Shown in pieces: positions 53,938 through 63,312 of a DNA stretch of 64,000 nucleotides. Where the stretch lies: NCBI RefSeq assembly GCF_011059145.1, contig NZ_JAALLT010000003.1, positions 310,001-374,000 of the forward strand. Reading direction: 5' to 3'. Under the pieces are notes generated by a model. That model was given only the letters and a program-made list of their open reading frames with translations. It was not told where the DNA came from and did not search any database. The position numbers and the translations under genes were made by a program. Numbering within the stretch: the first letter of the stretch is position 1; the number at the start of each line of letters is the position of its first letter. Source of the DNA: Halalkalibaculum roseum. GTDB lineage: Bacteria > Bacteroidota > Rhodothermia > Balneolales > Balneolaceae.

Positions 53938-53946
53938 ATTACATAT

Positions 53947-53980
53947 AAAAAAAGCCGGTCCGAGTTAACGAACCAGCTTT
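53947..53980 (-). terminator. Intrinsic terminator of tmRNA
   Basis: On the minus strand: AAGCTGGTTCG, loop TTAACT, CGGACCGGCTT and a T-run. The 11 pairs include G-U pairs only if read on this strand, which confirms its direction. Confidence 0.88.
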
Positions 53981-53987
53981 GTAGTAG

Positions 53988-54350
53988 TGGAGGTGCGGGG
54001 AGTCGAACCCCGGTCCGAAATGGCATATCGTTCAAGTATCTACATGCTTAGTTACCGAATTGAGTTTCGCCTGAAGCTACGCTCGGTAACAAACAACTCC
54101 AGACTAGACTGTTTTAATCTCACATGACATCCGACAGACGGCGAATGCCATATTATCCTATCATAGTCGGCGTTCTAACGGCACTGACAGGCAAGAAGCC
54201 GAGAGAACGGCAAAGCTGTTTATGCAGCTAAGCTGTAAGAGTAATTGTTGTCAATTACATATATGCATGATGCTTTTTAACGAGTGTCATCGCGCAAACT
54301 CGGCATGCAACCTGCGATTTTACTCATTCCGTCGAATCCGGTACACCCCC
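53988..54350 (-). ncRNA. ssrA: tmRNA (ssrA)
   Basis: 363 nt transfer-messenger RNA that rescues stalled ribosomes. The 5' end GGGGGTG pairs with 3' CACCTCC (discriminator A; CCA not encoded), with the T-arm GGTTCGACTCC near the 3' end and the conserved ATTCGACGGAA-like start (GGATTCGACGG). The tag frame lies at 54220-54258: if the resume codon is GTA, the tag reads VIDNNYSYSLAA followed by TAA; the SLAA end fits the LAA/degradation signal. The exact first codon is an inference. The terminator lies directly downstream. Confidence 0.95.
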
Positions 54351-54445
54351 AAAATGTTAAAGAACATCTTTCTTTGATATCCTTAATATAACAGAGAATA
54401 ACGGACTTAAATTCCCATTATTTTAGCAGAATACCAAGATCTAAT

Positions 54446-54475
54446 ACCACTTAGTCACTTAGTGTACTAAGTGGT
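54446..54475. repeat. Perfect inverted repeat behind lysC-lysA fusion
   Basis: ACCACTTAGT and ACTAAGTGGT (10 bp) around a 10-base centre that itself repeats CACTTAGT. It stands 11 bp behind the minus-strand stop at 54486 without a T-run, so a hairpin terminator or mRNA stabiliser is possible. Confidence 0.5.
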
Positions 54476-54485
54476 TTAATACTGC

Positions 54486-57068
54486 CTATATCAAAATTTC
54501 AGTTGCCGGCATACGTAGATTGTAGCTGGAGCTCATTACCCTGCCATAGGCGCCGGTGTTGGCAATCAAAATCACATCCCCCTCTTCCGATTCAGGGAAC
54601 AATCGGTCTATTCCCAGCTTATCACCCGATTCGCAAATGGGTCCGACGATATTTACCACCTGAGTTGATTCCTTATCCAGCTTACTGAGATTGACAATGG
54701 TATGGCGGGCTCCATAGAGCGCCGGACGGATAAATGAGTTCATACCCGTATCAATACCTATATATTTCACACTTCCCTTCCCTTTAAGTTGTGTCACATT
54801 TGCCAATAGAACTCCGGCTGTGGCTGTGAGGAAGCGCCCCGGCTCCACCCATAGTTCGTAATTGGGATGAGCATCTCTGAACTGCTTCAGCAGCTCGTCA
54901 ACCTGTTTCATATTGAGTGAGGCCTGGGTGTCGTTCTCGCGGATTCCAAACCCTCCTCCAAGATCCAATACATCTACGCCTCCCAGTTCTTCCGCAACTT
55001 CGTGCAAAATAAGAGCAGTGCTCTTCCACTGGGTCGGATCTTTTATTCCGCTGCCAATGTGGGCATGCAACCCTTTCACAGTGATACTGATATCATCAAT
55101 AATAGATTTCACTTCAGGTATTTCAAATCGCGGGATTCCAAACTTGGAGTGCACCCCTCCCGTTTTTACATGATCATGATGACCATGCCCGTGTCCCGGA
55201 TCAATACGCAGGAAAATGGTTCTGTTCTCAAAGACCTCCGGCCATTTCTGCAGGGGATAAATATTATCGAGCGTCACGTTCACACCATGATCAAACGCTT
55301 GTTCGTATTCTTCCCGAGGGGCAAAGTTGGGTGTAAAAATGACCTCCCCGGGATCTATATCCGGGAACAGTTCGAACACCTCTTCAACTTCACCTATGGA
55401 TACGCACTCAAATCCTAAATCCTGTGAGCGAAAGGTTTTCAGCACATCAATATTGGCATTGGCTTTCATGGCATAAAAAAACCGGTCGACAGAGTGAAGC
55501 TCTTTCAGCCTTTCGGTATTTGCTATAAGTGCATCTTTACTGTACACATAAGAGGGCCCTTTCTCCCGCGAGAGTTGAACAAGTTCATCACGCTTCCCCT
55601 TCCACCACGCCTCATGGAGCTCTTCCTTCTCCTCCACATCACCCATCAATTCAGGCCACGTAGGTCCGAATGACTGCTGATTTCCGGATTGTGAGATGAC
55701 CTGCTCGTGCAGTTGTCGTACCAAACGGTCAGCCTGTTCGCTTTCTACGACAAAAGTAAAGTTCAGGTCATTGGCAGCCTGACTCAGCAGGTAAACCTGG
55801 TGCTCCTGAAATACCTCAAAAGCTGAGCCCAGCTGGTGCAATATGGTACGAATATGACGGCCCAGTAAGCTGACGGCAGACGTCGACTCAATGACATTAA
55901 CTTTACAATGGGCACTCAATTCCTCCACGAATTCATTTCGAATATCCTGGAAATGCGCATTTAGTCCCGGATCGAGGGATACCGTTACGTTCGATTCAGA
56001 AGTTGAGACCAAGTCGATAGAAAGACCGTGATTCTTGAACACTTCAAAGACATCCGCCAAAAAACCTACCTGCTGCCACATGCCCAGCGACTCCATACTC
56101 ACCAGGATAATATCACCTCGCACGGCGATGGCCTTAACCAGGGCCGTATCATCTGAAACCGCTGAAGAGATAACTGTTCCTTCAAGGTTTGGCTTATGCG
56201 TGCATTTGATATGCACAGGAATTTTATGCTTGCGCGCCGGCATGATACACCTGGGATGCAGTACCTTAGCCCCATTGGTAGCGATCTCCTGGGCTTCTTC
56301 GTAGCTGAGATGCTTTAAAAGACGCGCCGAGGGTACCGCATGGGGGTTGGCTGTAAACATACCGGGAACATCGGTCCATATTTCAAGAATTTCTGCCTTC
56401 AACTTTGAGGCAAGATATGCGGCAGACACATCTGAACCGCCCCTGCCTAATAGAACAGTTTTATCACTCTGATCGCTGGCGATAAAACCCTGGGTAAGAA
56501 TTACATTACCTTTGTCCGACAGTTCCAGCTGCAGTTCTTTATCCGGACTGTCATCACACACTGCAGAGAGCACGATATTTTTTTCGCTCGCATTCTTCTG
56601 AGGAACTGTTTTAAGCAGATCTCTGGCATCCATCCAATTGGTTTCAATGTCCTCTTTCTTAAGAAATGCCGCCCCAAGTGTTGTGGCCATGAGCTCACCC
56701 AGGGACATCAGCTTGGCTTGAACCCTGAAACTCGCTTCCTCAACCAACGCAATACCTTTGGCTAGCTGGTCCAGTTCCAGAAAATAATCACCCAACAGTT
56801 CGTAAGCATCCAGCCCGAGATCATCTGCAAGGTCACGATGGGTGTCCTTAATGGAGTCCAGCAAAGCCGTATAATTGCCTCTTGGTGCCTGATCAATGAC
56901 TTCCTGCAGTTTATTTGATATTCCACTGACAGCAGAGTGAACAAGGCAGACCTTATAACCACTGTCTCGGTGTTGTTTGACTACCTCACGAATATTGTCC
57001 CAATTTTGACGGTTGGATACACTTGTCCCGCCAAATTTTAATACGATCCAGTTTTTTCTTTCCGGCAT
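54486..57068 (-). CDS. Bifunctional aspartate kinase / diaminopimelate decarboxylase
   Basis: 860-residue fusion of the first and last enzymes of lysine synthesis. N-terminal aspartokinase with KFGGTSV (about 11-17), LGRGGSDVSA and EIWTDVPGMFTANP. Two ACT-type regulatory segments follow (about 310-460). The C-terminal half is a PLP-dependent decarboxylase of the LysA type: PLP Lys535 in YAMKANAN, GLHAHIGSG, VLDLGGGFGI, ELWVEPGRF and CESGDKLG. Such LysC-LysA fusions are known in Xanthomonadaceae and some other groups. Monocistronic. One peptide carries both the feedback-regulated entry and the exit of the pathway. Confidence 0.95.
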   Translation of the reverse strand: MPERKNWIVLKFGGTSVSNRQNWDNIREVVKQHRDSGYKVCLVHSAVSGISNKLQEVIDQAPRGNYTALLDSIKDTHRDLADDLGLDAYELLGDYFLELDQLAKGIALVEEASFRVQAKLMSLGELMATTLGAAFLKKEDIETNWMDARDLLKTVPQKNASEKNIVLSAVCDDSPDKELQLELSDKGNVILTQGFIASDQSDKTVLLGRGGSDVSAAYLASKLKAEILEIWTDVPGMFTANPHAVPSARLLKHLSYEEAQEIATNGAKVLHPRCIMPARKHKIPVHIKCTHKPNLEGTVISSAVSDDTALVKAIAVRGDIILVSMESLGMWQQVGFLADVFEVFKNHGLSIDLVSTSESNVTVSLDPGLNAHFQDIRNEFVEELSAHCKVNVIESTSAVSLLGRHIRTILHQLGSAFEVFQEHQVYLLSQAANDLNFTFVVESEQADRLVRQLHEQVISQSGNQQSFGPTWPELMGDVEEKEELHEAWWKGKRDELVQLSREKGPSYVYSKDALIANTERLKELHSVDRFFYAMKANANIDVLKTFRSQDLGFECVSIGEVEEVFELFPDIDPGEVIFTPNFAPREEYEQAFDHGVNVTLDNIYPLQKWPEVFENRTIFLRIDPGHGHGHHDHVKTGGVHSKFGIPRFEIPEVKSIIDDISITVKGLHAHIGSGIKDPTQWKSTALILHEVAEELGGVDVLDLGGGFGIRENDTQASLNMKQVDELLKQFRDAHPNYELWVEPGRFLTATAGVLLANVTQLKGKGSVKYIGIDTGMNSFIRPALYGARHTIVNLSKLDKESTQVVNIVGPICESGDKLGIDRLFPESEEGDVILIANTGAYGRVMSSSYNLRMPATEILI

Positions 57069-57334
57069 TGCCTTAGTACTAACTAAAAATTTGATGAGCT
57101 GCTAATATAAACCTGTCTGAGCATTGATTAAACTCTAATTATAGAATGTAATTCTCCCGCTGATCAGTTATATCCGTGTTCCATAAAGGTAATTGTTAAC
57201 ATTCTTATAACTGTGATCTCTGGTTACTTCATGATTGTCACCAAGTGAATTAATTGAATTATTCTTTAGGGGAACTATTTTGTATCATTTTGCTCTTACA
57301 TTTCTAAAATTTATTTGTAGAGCATACAACCCTA

Positions 57335-59605
57335 TTGCCGTTGAAATTTCGATTCATCTTTATTCTCCTAGCATTCACAAGTAACGCTTTAGCCCAAGAG
57401 TCCGCCTCAGTAAGCGGTTATATAACCGATGCTGAAACGGGTGAAACACTTATTTCAGCCAACATTGCTCTCGAAGGCACCCGTAAAGGCATCTCCTCAA
57501 ATACATCTGGATATTTTACCATTACCAATATCTCTCCCGGCACCTATACTCTGGTCACATCCTATATCGGTTACCGACAGTTCTCTCGTGAGATTAGCCT
57601 TGAAGAGGGTGAAAATTTGAGACTGGATATCGCTTTGCAACCCGAAGGATACCGGCTGGAAGAGGTCATTGTTGAATCGGAAGCCGAAAAGAAAGAACAA
57701 AAAAATATCGGGGTTGCCCAGGTACAAACCGAGTTAATTAAAAGGGTTCCCTCTGTATTTCAGGCTGATGTGTTCCGCTCGATCCAGCTATTACCCGGGG
57801 TGAAGGCCTCTTCTGACTTCTCCAGCGGACTCTATATTCGGGGCGGTAGTCCCGACCAAACATTGATTCTCCTTGACCGGACAACCGTTTATAATCCCAC
57901 TCATTTTTTCGGATTTTTCTCAACCTTCAATCCCGATGCCGTAAAAGATATCCGGCTTTATAAGGGTGGCTATCCTGCTAAGTACGGTGGAAGACTGGGT
58001 TCAGTACTAACTATTTTCAATAAAGACGGCAATCGCAACGAATTCGCAGGGTCGGCTACCCTTGGTTTGCTGGCCTCCCGTTTTATGATCGAAGGCCCTT
58101 ATAAAAAAGGATCCTATATGATTGCGGTACGCCGCTCCACTCTCGAGCCGCTGCTTGCCGCATTGAGGAACTCATTCGACGGTATTCCCGACAAGTTCTA
58201 CTTTCTGGATCTGAACGGAAAATTTAACTTCGATGCAAACGAGAACAACAAATTCTCCCTCGCTTTCTATTCCGGTAGCGATGATGTGGCGGTTCCTTTC
58301 GCAGATGATGCCAGCATAAATTTAAATTATGGTAATCAAACTCTAAGCGGGAACTGGAGCCATATTTTTTCCGAACGTCTTTTCGGGAACCTGACCCTGA
58401 CTGGTTCCCGGTACTTTAATTTCCCGTCTTTTAATATTGCATCAACACCCTTCGAAAGGAACAATAATATCTATGATTTTTCTGTAAAGGGTGATCTGGA
58501 ATACCTGTTAGGGGAGAACCATGAGATTGAGACCGGTTTTTGGGGAGGACTGCTCACACTGAGGCTCCAGGATGAATTTGATGGTGTGGAGACGTTCAGC
58601 TCACGCATTCAGACCACCTACGGGTCCTGGTACCTTCAGGACACCTGGCAAATAGCGCCAGACTGGAAACTGAAACCCGGAGTTCGCGTCAACGCCTTCA
58701 GCGAAGGCAATTACTTTCGTATAGAACCGCGCTTTTCTGCTGAATATGAGCCATTCGATGCTCTTAGACTACAGGCAGCTTACGGTCGATATAATCAGTT
58801 TCTCACCTTGATAACCAACGAAGCATTTTCCGGTTTTGATGTATGGCTAACTACGGATAACGGTGTTACGCCGGCATATGGAGACCAATTTGTACTGGGT
58901 GCAAAAACCCAGCCTTGGGAAGGATACGGTTTTGATGTTGAGTTATATTTCAGAACCATGAATGATCTATTTGAGCTGGACCCCTTCTTGCCCGATCCGG
59001 CCGGACTTGATTATCCCGACTTGTTTCGATTTGGCACAGGCTACGCTTATGGGGCAGAGTTTTTAATGGAGAAACAAATAGGCCGTTTAACAGGCTTTTT
59101 GGGATATACCATCAGCGTAACCCGTAGGAAGTTTCCCAATTTCAATGAACCTATTGGCAGCAACGAAGCCAGATTCTATCCCCCGAAATACGACCGCTCT
59201 CACGATGTAAACCTTGTTTTGGACTACCAACTAAGCGAACGCTGGAAAGCGACCATGGCATTTAACTATGCCACCGGTCAGGCTTACACCAAACCGCTTG
59301 GCAGAACGGTGGCCCTGGATTTTCCTTTTTCGAGTTCCTCGGGTTCCGGTACCGTTGTTGATCAGTTAGTAGTAGGTAAAGTCAACGCTTCCAGGTTGCC
59401 TGCATACCACCGCCTGGATCTCTCTTTCAGCCGGCAAGGTACCTTCTTCGGTTCGGGAGAAGCTGAGTGGCAATTTCAAATAATTAATGTCTACTCCAGA
59501 CGAAATGTTTGGTTCTACAATTACGATCTTGAATTTCCGGTAACCCGAGAAGCAGTCCGGTTACTACCTATTTTACCCAGTGTCTCATATACGATTAACT
59601 TCTAG
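57335..59605 (+). CDS. TonB-dependent receptor
   Basis: 756 residues from a TTG start (57335; an equally good TTG at 57341; no ATG available before the signal peptide). Signal peptide ends ALAQ. A carboxypeptidase-like beta domain (VSGYITDAETGETLISANI), a TonB plug (GLYIRGGSPDQTLILLDRTTVYNPTH) and an outer-membrane barrel ending SYTINF with C-terminal Phe. No STN domain, so transport without sigma signalling. It lies 2 bp ahead of a DUF4249 lipoprotein, a pair that recurs in Bacteroidota. The substrate is unknown. Confidence 0.93.
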   Translation: MPLKFRFIFILLAFTSNALAQESASVSGYITDAETGETLISANIALEGTRKGISSNTSGYFTITNISPGTYTLVTSYIGYRQFSREISLEEGENLRLDIALQPEGYRLEEVIVESEAEKKEQKNIGVAQVQTELIKRVPSVFQADVFRSIQLLPGVKASSDFSSGLYIRGGSPDQTLILLDRTTVYNPTHFFGFFSTFNPDAVKDIRLYKGGYPAKYGGRLGSVLTIFNKDGNRNEFAGSATLGLLASRFMIEGPYKKGSYMIAVRRSTLEPLLAALRNSFDGIPDKFYFLDLNGKFNFDANENNKFSLAFYSGSDDVAVPFADDASINLNYGNQTLSGNWSHIFSERLFGNLTLTGSRYFNFPSFNIASTPFERNNNIYDFSVKGDLEYLLGENHEIETGFWGGLLTLRLQDEFDGVETFSSRIQTTYGSWYLQDTWQIAPDWKLKPGVRVNAFSEGNYFRIEPRFSAEYEPFDALRLQAAYGRYNQFLTLITNEAFSGFDVWLTTDNGVTPAYGDQFVLGAKTQPWEGYGFDVELYFRTMNDLFELDPFLPDPAGLDYPDLFRFGTGYAYGAEFLMEKQIGRLTGFLGYTISVTRRKFPNFNEPIGSNEARFYPPKYDRSHDVNLVLDYQLSERWKATMAFNYATGQAYTKPLGRTVALDFPFSSSSGSGTVVDQLVVGKVNASRLPAYHRLDLSFSRQGTFFGSGEAEWQFQIINVYSRRNVWFYNYDLEFPVTREAVRLLPILPSVSYTINF

Positions 59606-59607
59606 AT

Positions 59608-60519
59608 ATGAATAAATTTTATTTACCTATAGCATTAGTATTTCTTTTTGTCTGGTCAAGCTGTGACCTGTATCCACAGGATGAATATCGTGAATTCTAT
59701 GTTGTGGAATCGTATCTGGTAGCCAACCGTGCCCTCCCCGGTGTAAGGCTTAGCCGCACCGTTTCATTGGAAGAAGAATACAGTGTTCAGGAATCGGGTA
59801 TCGGTAATGCCAACATTGAAATGTACCTGCTTGCGGAAGACGGTTCGATTGAAAGAACTTATACTTATGTGAATGACCCAAATAATGCCAACAATTTTTA
59901 TCGGACGGTGAGTCAAGATCGGATTTTGCCGGGTAGAAACTACCAATTGCAGGTAACCTTTCCTGGAAATAGCGATACCGTTCGTGCCACTACCCTGGTA
60001 CCCGGAGAGTTCCAGACCGTAGGTTCAGTCATTGATACGGCTTTTTATCAGTCAGAGGAGCAGATTACCGTGACCACCACCCAAAGTAAGTATCCCGGAA
60101 GGCAGACCTATTTCGTGTTTTCTGTCATTTCCGCAGAACCCGTTGAAGAAAACCTAACTCCCTTTTATCGGGATCAGGTTTTCGACCAGGATGAAGACAT
60201 TGAAGATTTTGAGATCAACTCATCCGGTATTATCAATGAAGGAAATTATGATATCAACAGTGATGGCACCCTATCCTTGCGAGTACCATGGCTTGCGGTG
60301 GCTTTTTATGGTGATAATGATATCGTGGCCAATACCATCGACGATAATTTGTATGATTTCATCCGCTCGCAGGAGGTCCAAACCGGTGGCGGACCTTCGA
60401 TCCTTCCCCCGGGAGAAATACAAAATATCATTTATAATGTGGAGGGCGGAATAGGTATTTTTGGGAGCCTTGCCAGTGACACCAACCGCGTATTTATCGA
60501 ACGGCCTATTCAAAATTAA
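59608..60519 (+). CDS. DUF4249 family lipoprotein
   Basis: 303 residues; lipobox-like SSC at Cys19, mature protein beta-rich. Family signs are YVVESYLVANRALPGVRLSRT near the start, the RTVSQDRILPGRNYQLQVTFPG middle and the Ig-like layout. DUF4249 proteins pair with TonB receptors, probably as surface-exposed partners. It starts 2 bp after the receptor stop and is clearly in the same operon. Confidence 0.85.
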   Translation: MNKFYLPIALVFLFVWSSCDLYPQDEYREFYVVESYLVANRALPGVRLSRTVSLEEEYSVQESGIGNANIEMYLLAEDGSIERTYTYVNDPNNANNFYRTVSQDRILPGRNYQLQVTFPGNSDTVRATTLVPGEFQTVGSVIDTAFYQSEEQITVTTTQSKYPGRQTYFVFSVISAEPVEENLTPFYRDQVFDQDEDIEDFEINSSGIINEGNYDINSDGTLSLRVPWLAVAFYGDNDIVANTIDDNLYDFIRSQEVQTGGGPSILPPGEIQNIIYNVEGGIGIFGSLASDTNRVFIERPIQN

Positions 60520-60565
60520 GAAACAGTAAACTAAGCTTGATCGGCTTCCGTTAGTTATTGTCGGC

Positions 60566-60598
60566 TTGTTATTTTATTGGAATAGAAGTGTATATTTG
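60566..60598 (+). promoter_or_regulatory. Bacteroidetes-type promoter, possibly leaderless
   Basis: TTGTT at 60566-60570, 20 bases, then TATATTTG at 60591-60598: a full match to the Bacteroidota -33 TTG and -7 TAnnTTTG boxes with usual spacing. The start site would fall at about 60602-60603, directly before the ATG at 60604, leaving almost no leader. Confidence 0.6.
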
Positions 60599-60603
60599 TT
60601 CAA

Positions 60604-61293
60604 ATGAAAATTAAACAATCAACCGTACTATTTACTCTGCTGATCTTTTTGTGTACGATCGCTGTCCCAAGTGAGGCTCTCTCCCAGGACAATGATAGCT
60701 TCACGCTTGCCAGGGTTAAATACCGGGGTGGAGGTGACTGGTATAATGACCCCTCCTCTCTGAAAAATCTTATTGAATTTACCCGCGACAGGGTACCAAT
60801 ATCCATCGATGCGGAATATGAGGATGTGGCAATAGGAAGCAGAGATTTATTTGAGTATCCCTTTGCCTTCCTTACCGGTCATGGAACCATAAGCCTGAAC
60901 AGTACGGAGGCCTCCAATTTGCGTGACTACCTGGATAACGGGGGTTTTCTGTATATAGATGACGACTATGGTCTGGATGAGCACTTCAGAAAGGTAATAA
61001 ATCAGATTTATCCCAATGAAGAACTCATTGAAATTCCTTTTGAGCACAAGATTTACCACCAGGTCTATGAATTCCCGAACGGTCTTCCTAAAGTACATGA
61101 ACATGACGGTAAAGCGCCACGCGGTTACGGGTTGTTTCGACAAGGAAGAATGGTACTCTTTTACACGTATGAATCTAACCTGGCCGACGGTTGGGCCAAC
61201 CCTGAAGTGCACCAGGATCCGGAATCCTTACGGCAGGAGGCACTCCAAATGGGAGTCAATATTTTGGTCTATGCGTTGACCAGCGGAAGATGA
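60604..61293 (+). CDS. DUF4159 family exported protein
   Basis: 229 residues; signal peptide MKIKQSTVLFTLLIFLCTIAVPSEALS. The mature domain, with FTLARVKYRGGGDWYND, FLTGHGTISLNSTE, LRDYLDNGGFLYIDDDYG and a long C-terminal end (LRQEALQMGVNILVYALTSG), fits DUF4159, a flavodoxin-like/GATase-like fold of unknown role. In many genomes a DUF4159 gene lies next to AAA/DUF58/VWA genes; here it stands alone. Preceded by a promoter at almost zero distance. Confidence 0.85.
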   Translation: MKIKQSTVLFTLLIFLCTIAVPSEALSQDNDSFTLARVKYRGGGDWYNDPSSLKNLIEFTRDRVPISIDAEYEDVAIGSRDLFEYPFAFLTGHGTISLNSTEASNLRDYLDNGGFLYIDDDYGLDEHFRKVINQIYPNEELIEIPFEHKIYHQVYEFPNGLPKVHEHDGKAPRGYGLFRQGRMVLFYTYESNLADGWANPEVHQDPESLRQEALQMGVNILVYALTSGR

Positions 61294-61297
61294 GCTG

Positions 61298-61387
61298 GAG
61301 GTTGGAAGTTAGAGGTTGGAGGTTATAAATTAGAAAAGAGCTTCTAGCTTCTAGCTTCTAGCTTCGAGCTTCTAGCTTCTAGCTTCT
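61298..61387. repeat. Heptanucleotide tandem repeats
   Basis: Two families side by side: GAGGTTG, GAAGTTA, GAGGTTG, GAGGTTA, TAAATTA (61298-61332), then seven copies of AGCTTCT with one T-to-G change (61339-61387). All keep the 7-bp period. It begins 4 bp behind the DUF4159 stop codon, upstream of rpiB. Confidence 0.85.
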
Positions 61388-61495
61388 AAAAAAATACTGA
61401 TTGATTGTATTGCAATATTCAAGATTTAACATTTAACATTATCTTTTTTTTCGAGATATTAAACTCATGATTTTTACTAAGAAACAATCTCACCG

Positions 61496-61939
61496 ATGAT
61501 CATACCAATTGCCAGCGACCACGCCGGATTTGAAGCCAAAGAGAAAGTCAAAAAAATGCTCGAGGATATGGGTCACATGCCGGTAGACTTCGGCACCCAC
61601 TCCGAAGATTCGGTAGATTACCCGGACTTTGCTGTACAGGTTGCACAGAAAGTCGATGAAGGGGAGCATGAGCAAGGTATTTTGATTTGCGGGAGCGGCC
61701 AGGGTATGTGCATGACGGCCAATAAGTTCAAAAATGTAAGAGCAGCACTCGTTTATAATGAGAAAACAGCGGCCCTCACCCGTCAGCATAACAACGCCAA
61801 CCTGTTATGTCTCCCCGGCCGTGAACTAGATGAAGATGATCTAAAGGCTATTCTCAAAGCATGGTTCGATTCCGATTTTGAAGGAGGCCGCCATGAACGA
61901 CGGGTCAAAAAAATTCACTCACTAACCGAGAACAACTAG
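61496..61939 (+). CDS. rpiB: Ribose 5-phosphate isomerase B
   Basis: 147 residues, RpiB/LacA/LacB fold. [13 protein letters not shown] at the start, [16 protein letters not shown], and [18 protein letters not shown] with the catalytic Cys in LICGSG. The C-terminal part has [18 protein letters not shown]. It interconverts ribose 5-phosphate and ribulose 5-phosphate in the pentose phosphate pathway. glyA starts 7 bp after the stop, a pairing common in bacteria. Confidence 0.97.
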   Translation: MIIPIASDHAGFEAKEKVKKMLEDMGHMPVDFGTHSEDSVDYPDFAVQVAQKVDEGEHEQGILICGSGQGMCMTANKFKNVRAALVYNEKTAALTRQHNNANLLCLPGRELDEDDLKAILKAWFDSDFEGGRHERRVKKIHSLTENN

Positions 61940-61946
61940 TCAATAC

Positions 61947-63245
61947 ATGAAATCACTAGCTGAAAAAGACGCTGCAATTTTTGGATTGCTTGATGAAGAA
62001 CGTCAACGTCAAAATGAAAATCTGGAACTGATTGCATCCGAAAACTTTGCATCTAGAGCCGTCATGGAAGCTATGGGCTCTACCCTTACCAATAAGTATG
62101 CCGAAGGATTGCCCGGCAAACGGTACTATGGAGGCTGCGAAGTGGTTGACAAGGTGGAAAATCTTGCCCGGGACCGTGCAAAGAAACTATTCGGAGCCGA
62201 ATGGGTAAATGTTCAGCCGCATTCCGGTGCCCAGGCCAACGCCGCAGTGTATCTCAGCTTTATGGAACCGGGTGAAACACTGCTCGGACTGGATCTGTCT
62301 CACGGCGGTCACCTGACGCATGGCTCACCGGTAAATTTCTCAGGTATTTTATACAACTCAGAATTTTACGGGGTGGACAAAAATACCGGACGCATAGATC
62401 TAGAAAACGTCCGTTCTAAAGCAAAGGAAATCAAACCTAAACTGATCTCTATAGGAGCATCCGCTTATCCAAGGGATTTCGATTACGCCGCTTTCCGTGA
62501 GATTGCGGATGAAGTCGGTGCTTATCTCTGGATGGATATGGCTCATACTGCCGGATTAATCGCTGCCGGGTTACTTAACAATCCCTTACCGCATTGCCAC
62601 GTAGTTACCACGACCACCCATAAGACGCTTCGAGGCCCCCGTGGCGGAATGATACTGTTGGGCAAGGATGGAAAGAATACACTGGGTGTAGAAGCTCGCA
62701 AATCGGGCCGTACCAAACAGTGGAGTGAAGTGCTGGACTCTGCAGTATTCCCCGGAACACAAGGCGGACCGCTGATGCACGTAATTGCTGCAAAAGCCGT
62801 CTCTTTTGAGGAAGCCCTACAGGAAGATTTCAAAAGCTATCAAAGTCAGGTTCAGAAAAATGCAACTGTTTTGGCTGAAGCTTTTAAAAGCATGGACTAT
62901 GATCTGGTCAGCGACGGTACGGACAACCATCTCATACTGGTAGATCTCAGAAACAAGGGACTCACCGGCAAAGTGGCCGAGGAATCACTGGACGAAGCCA
63001 ATATTACACTGAACAAAAATATGGTTCCCTATGATACCGAAAGTCCTTTTGTTACTTCAGGTATTAGAATTGGATCTCCGGCTATGACTACACGTGGTTT
63101 TGGAGAGGATGAATTTAAACAGGTGGCCCGTTTAATTGACAAAGTACTTCAGGATCCGGAAAATGAAAGCCGGCTTCACACTGTAAAAGAAGAGGTAAAA
63201 GAGCTCTGTGAACAGTTTCCTTTATATGATTTTGTTACCGCATAA
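61947..63245 (+). CDS. glyA: Serine hydroxymethyltransferase
   Basis: 432 residues; PLP enzyme converting serine and tetrahydrofolate to glycine and 5,10-methylene-tetrahydrofolate. [44 protein letters not shown] and the PLP-binding Lys in [13 protein letters not shown]. It directly follows rpiB (7 bp), so one message. Followed after 67 bp by tatC. Confidence 0.98.
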   Translation: MKSLAEKDAAIFGLLDEERQRQNENLELIASENFASRAVMEAMGSTLTNKYAEGLPGKRYYGGCEVVDKVENLARDRAKKLFGAEWVNVQPHSGAQANAAVYLSFMEPGETLLGLDLSHGGHLTHGSPVNFSGILYNSEFYGVDKNTGRIDLENVRSKAKEIKPKLISIGASAYPRDFDYAAFREIADEVGAYLWMDMAHTAGLIAAGLLNNPLPHCHVVTTTTHKTLRGPRGGMILLGKDGKNTLGVEARKSGRTKQWSEVLDSAVFPGTQGGPLMHVIAAKAVSFEEALQEDFKSYQSQVQKNATVLAEAFKSMDYDLVSDGTDNHLILVDLRNKGLTGKVAEESLDEANITLNKNMVPYDTESPFVTSGIRIGSPAMTTRGFGEDEFKQVARLIDKVLQDPENESRLHTVKEEVKELCEQFPLYDFVTA

Positions 63246-63312
63246 TTCTGAATTTAGCAGCTATTCCCACAAATAATCTTTGCCTTTAATGCCTTAGCGG
63301 TTAAAAATATTT

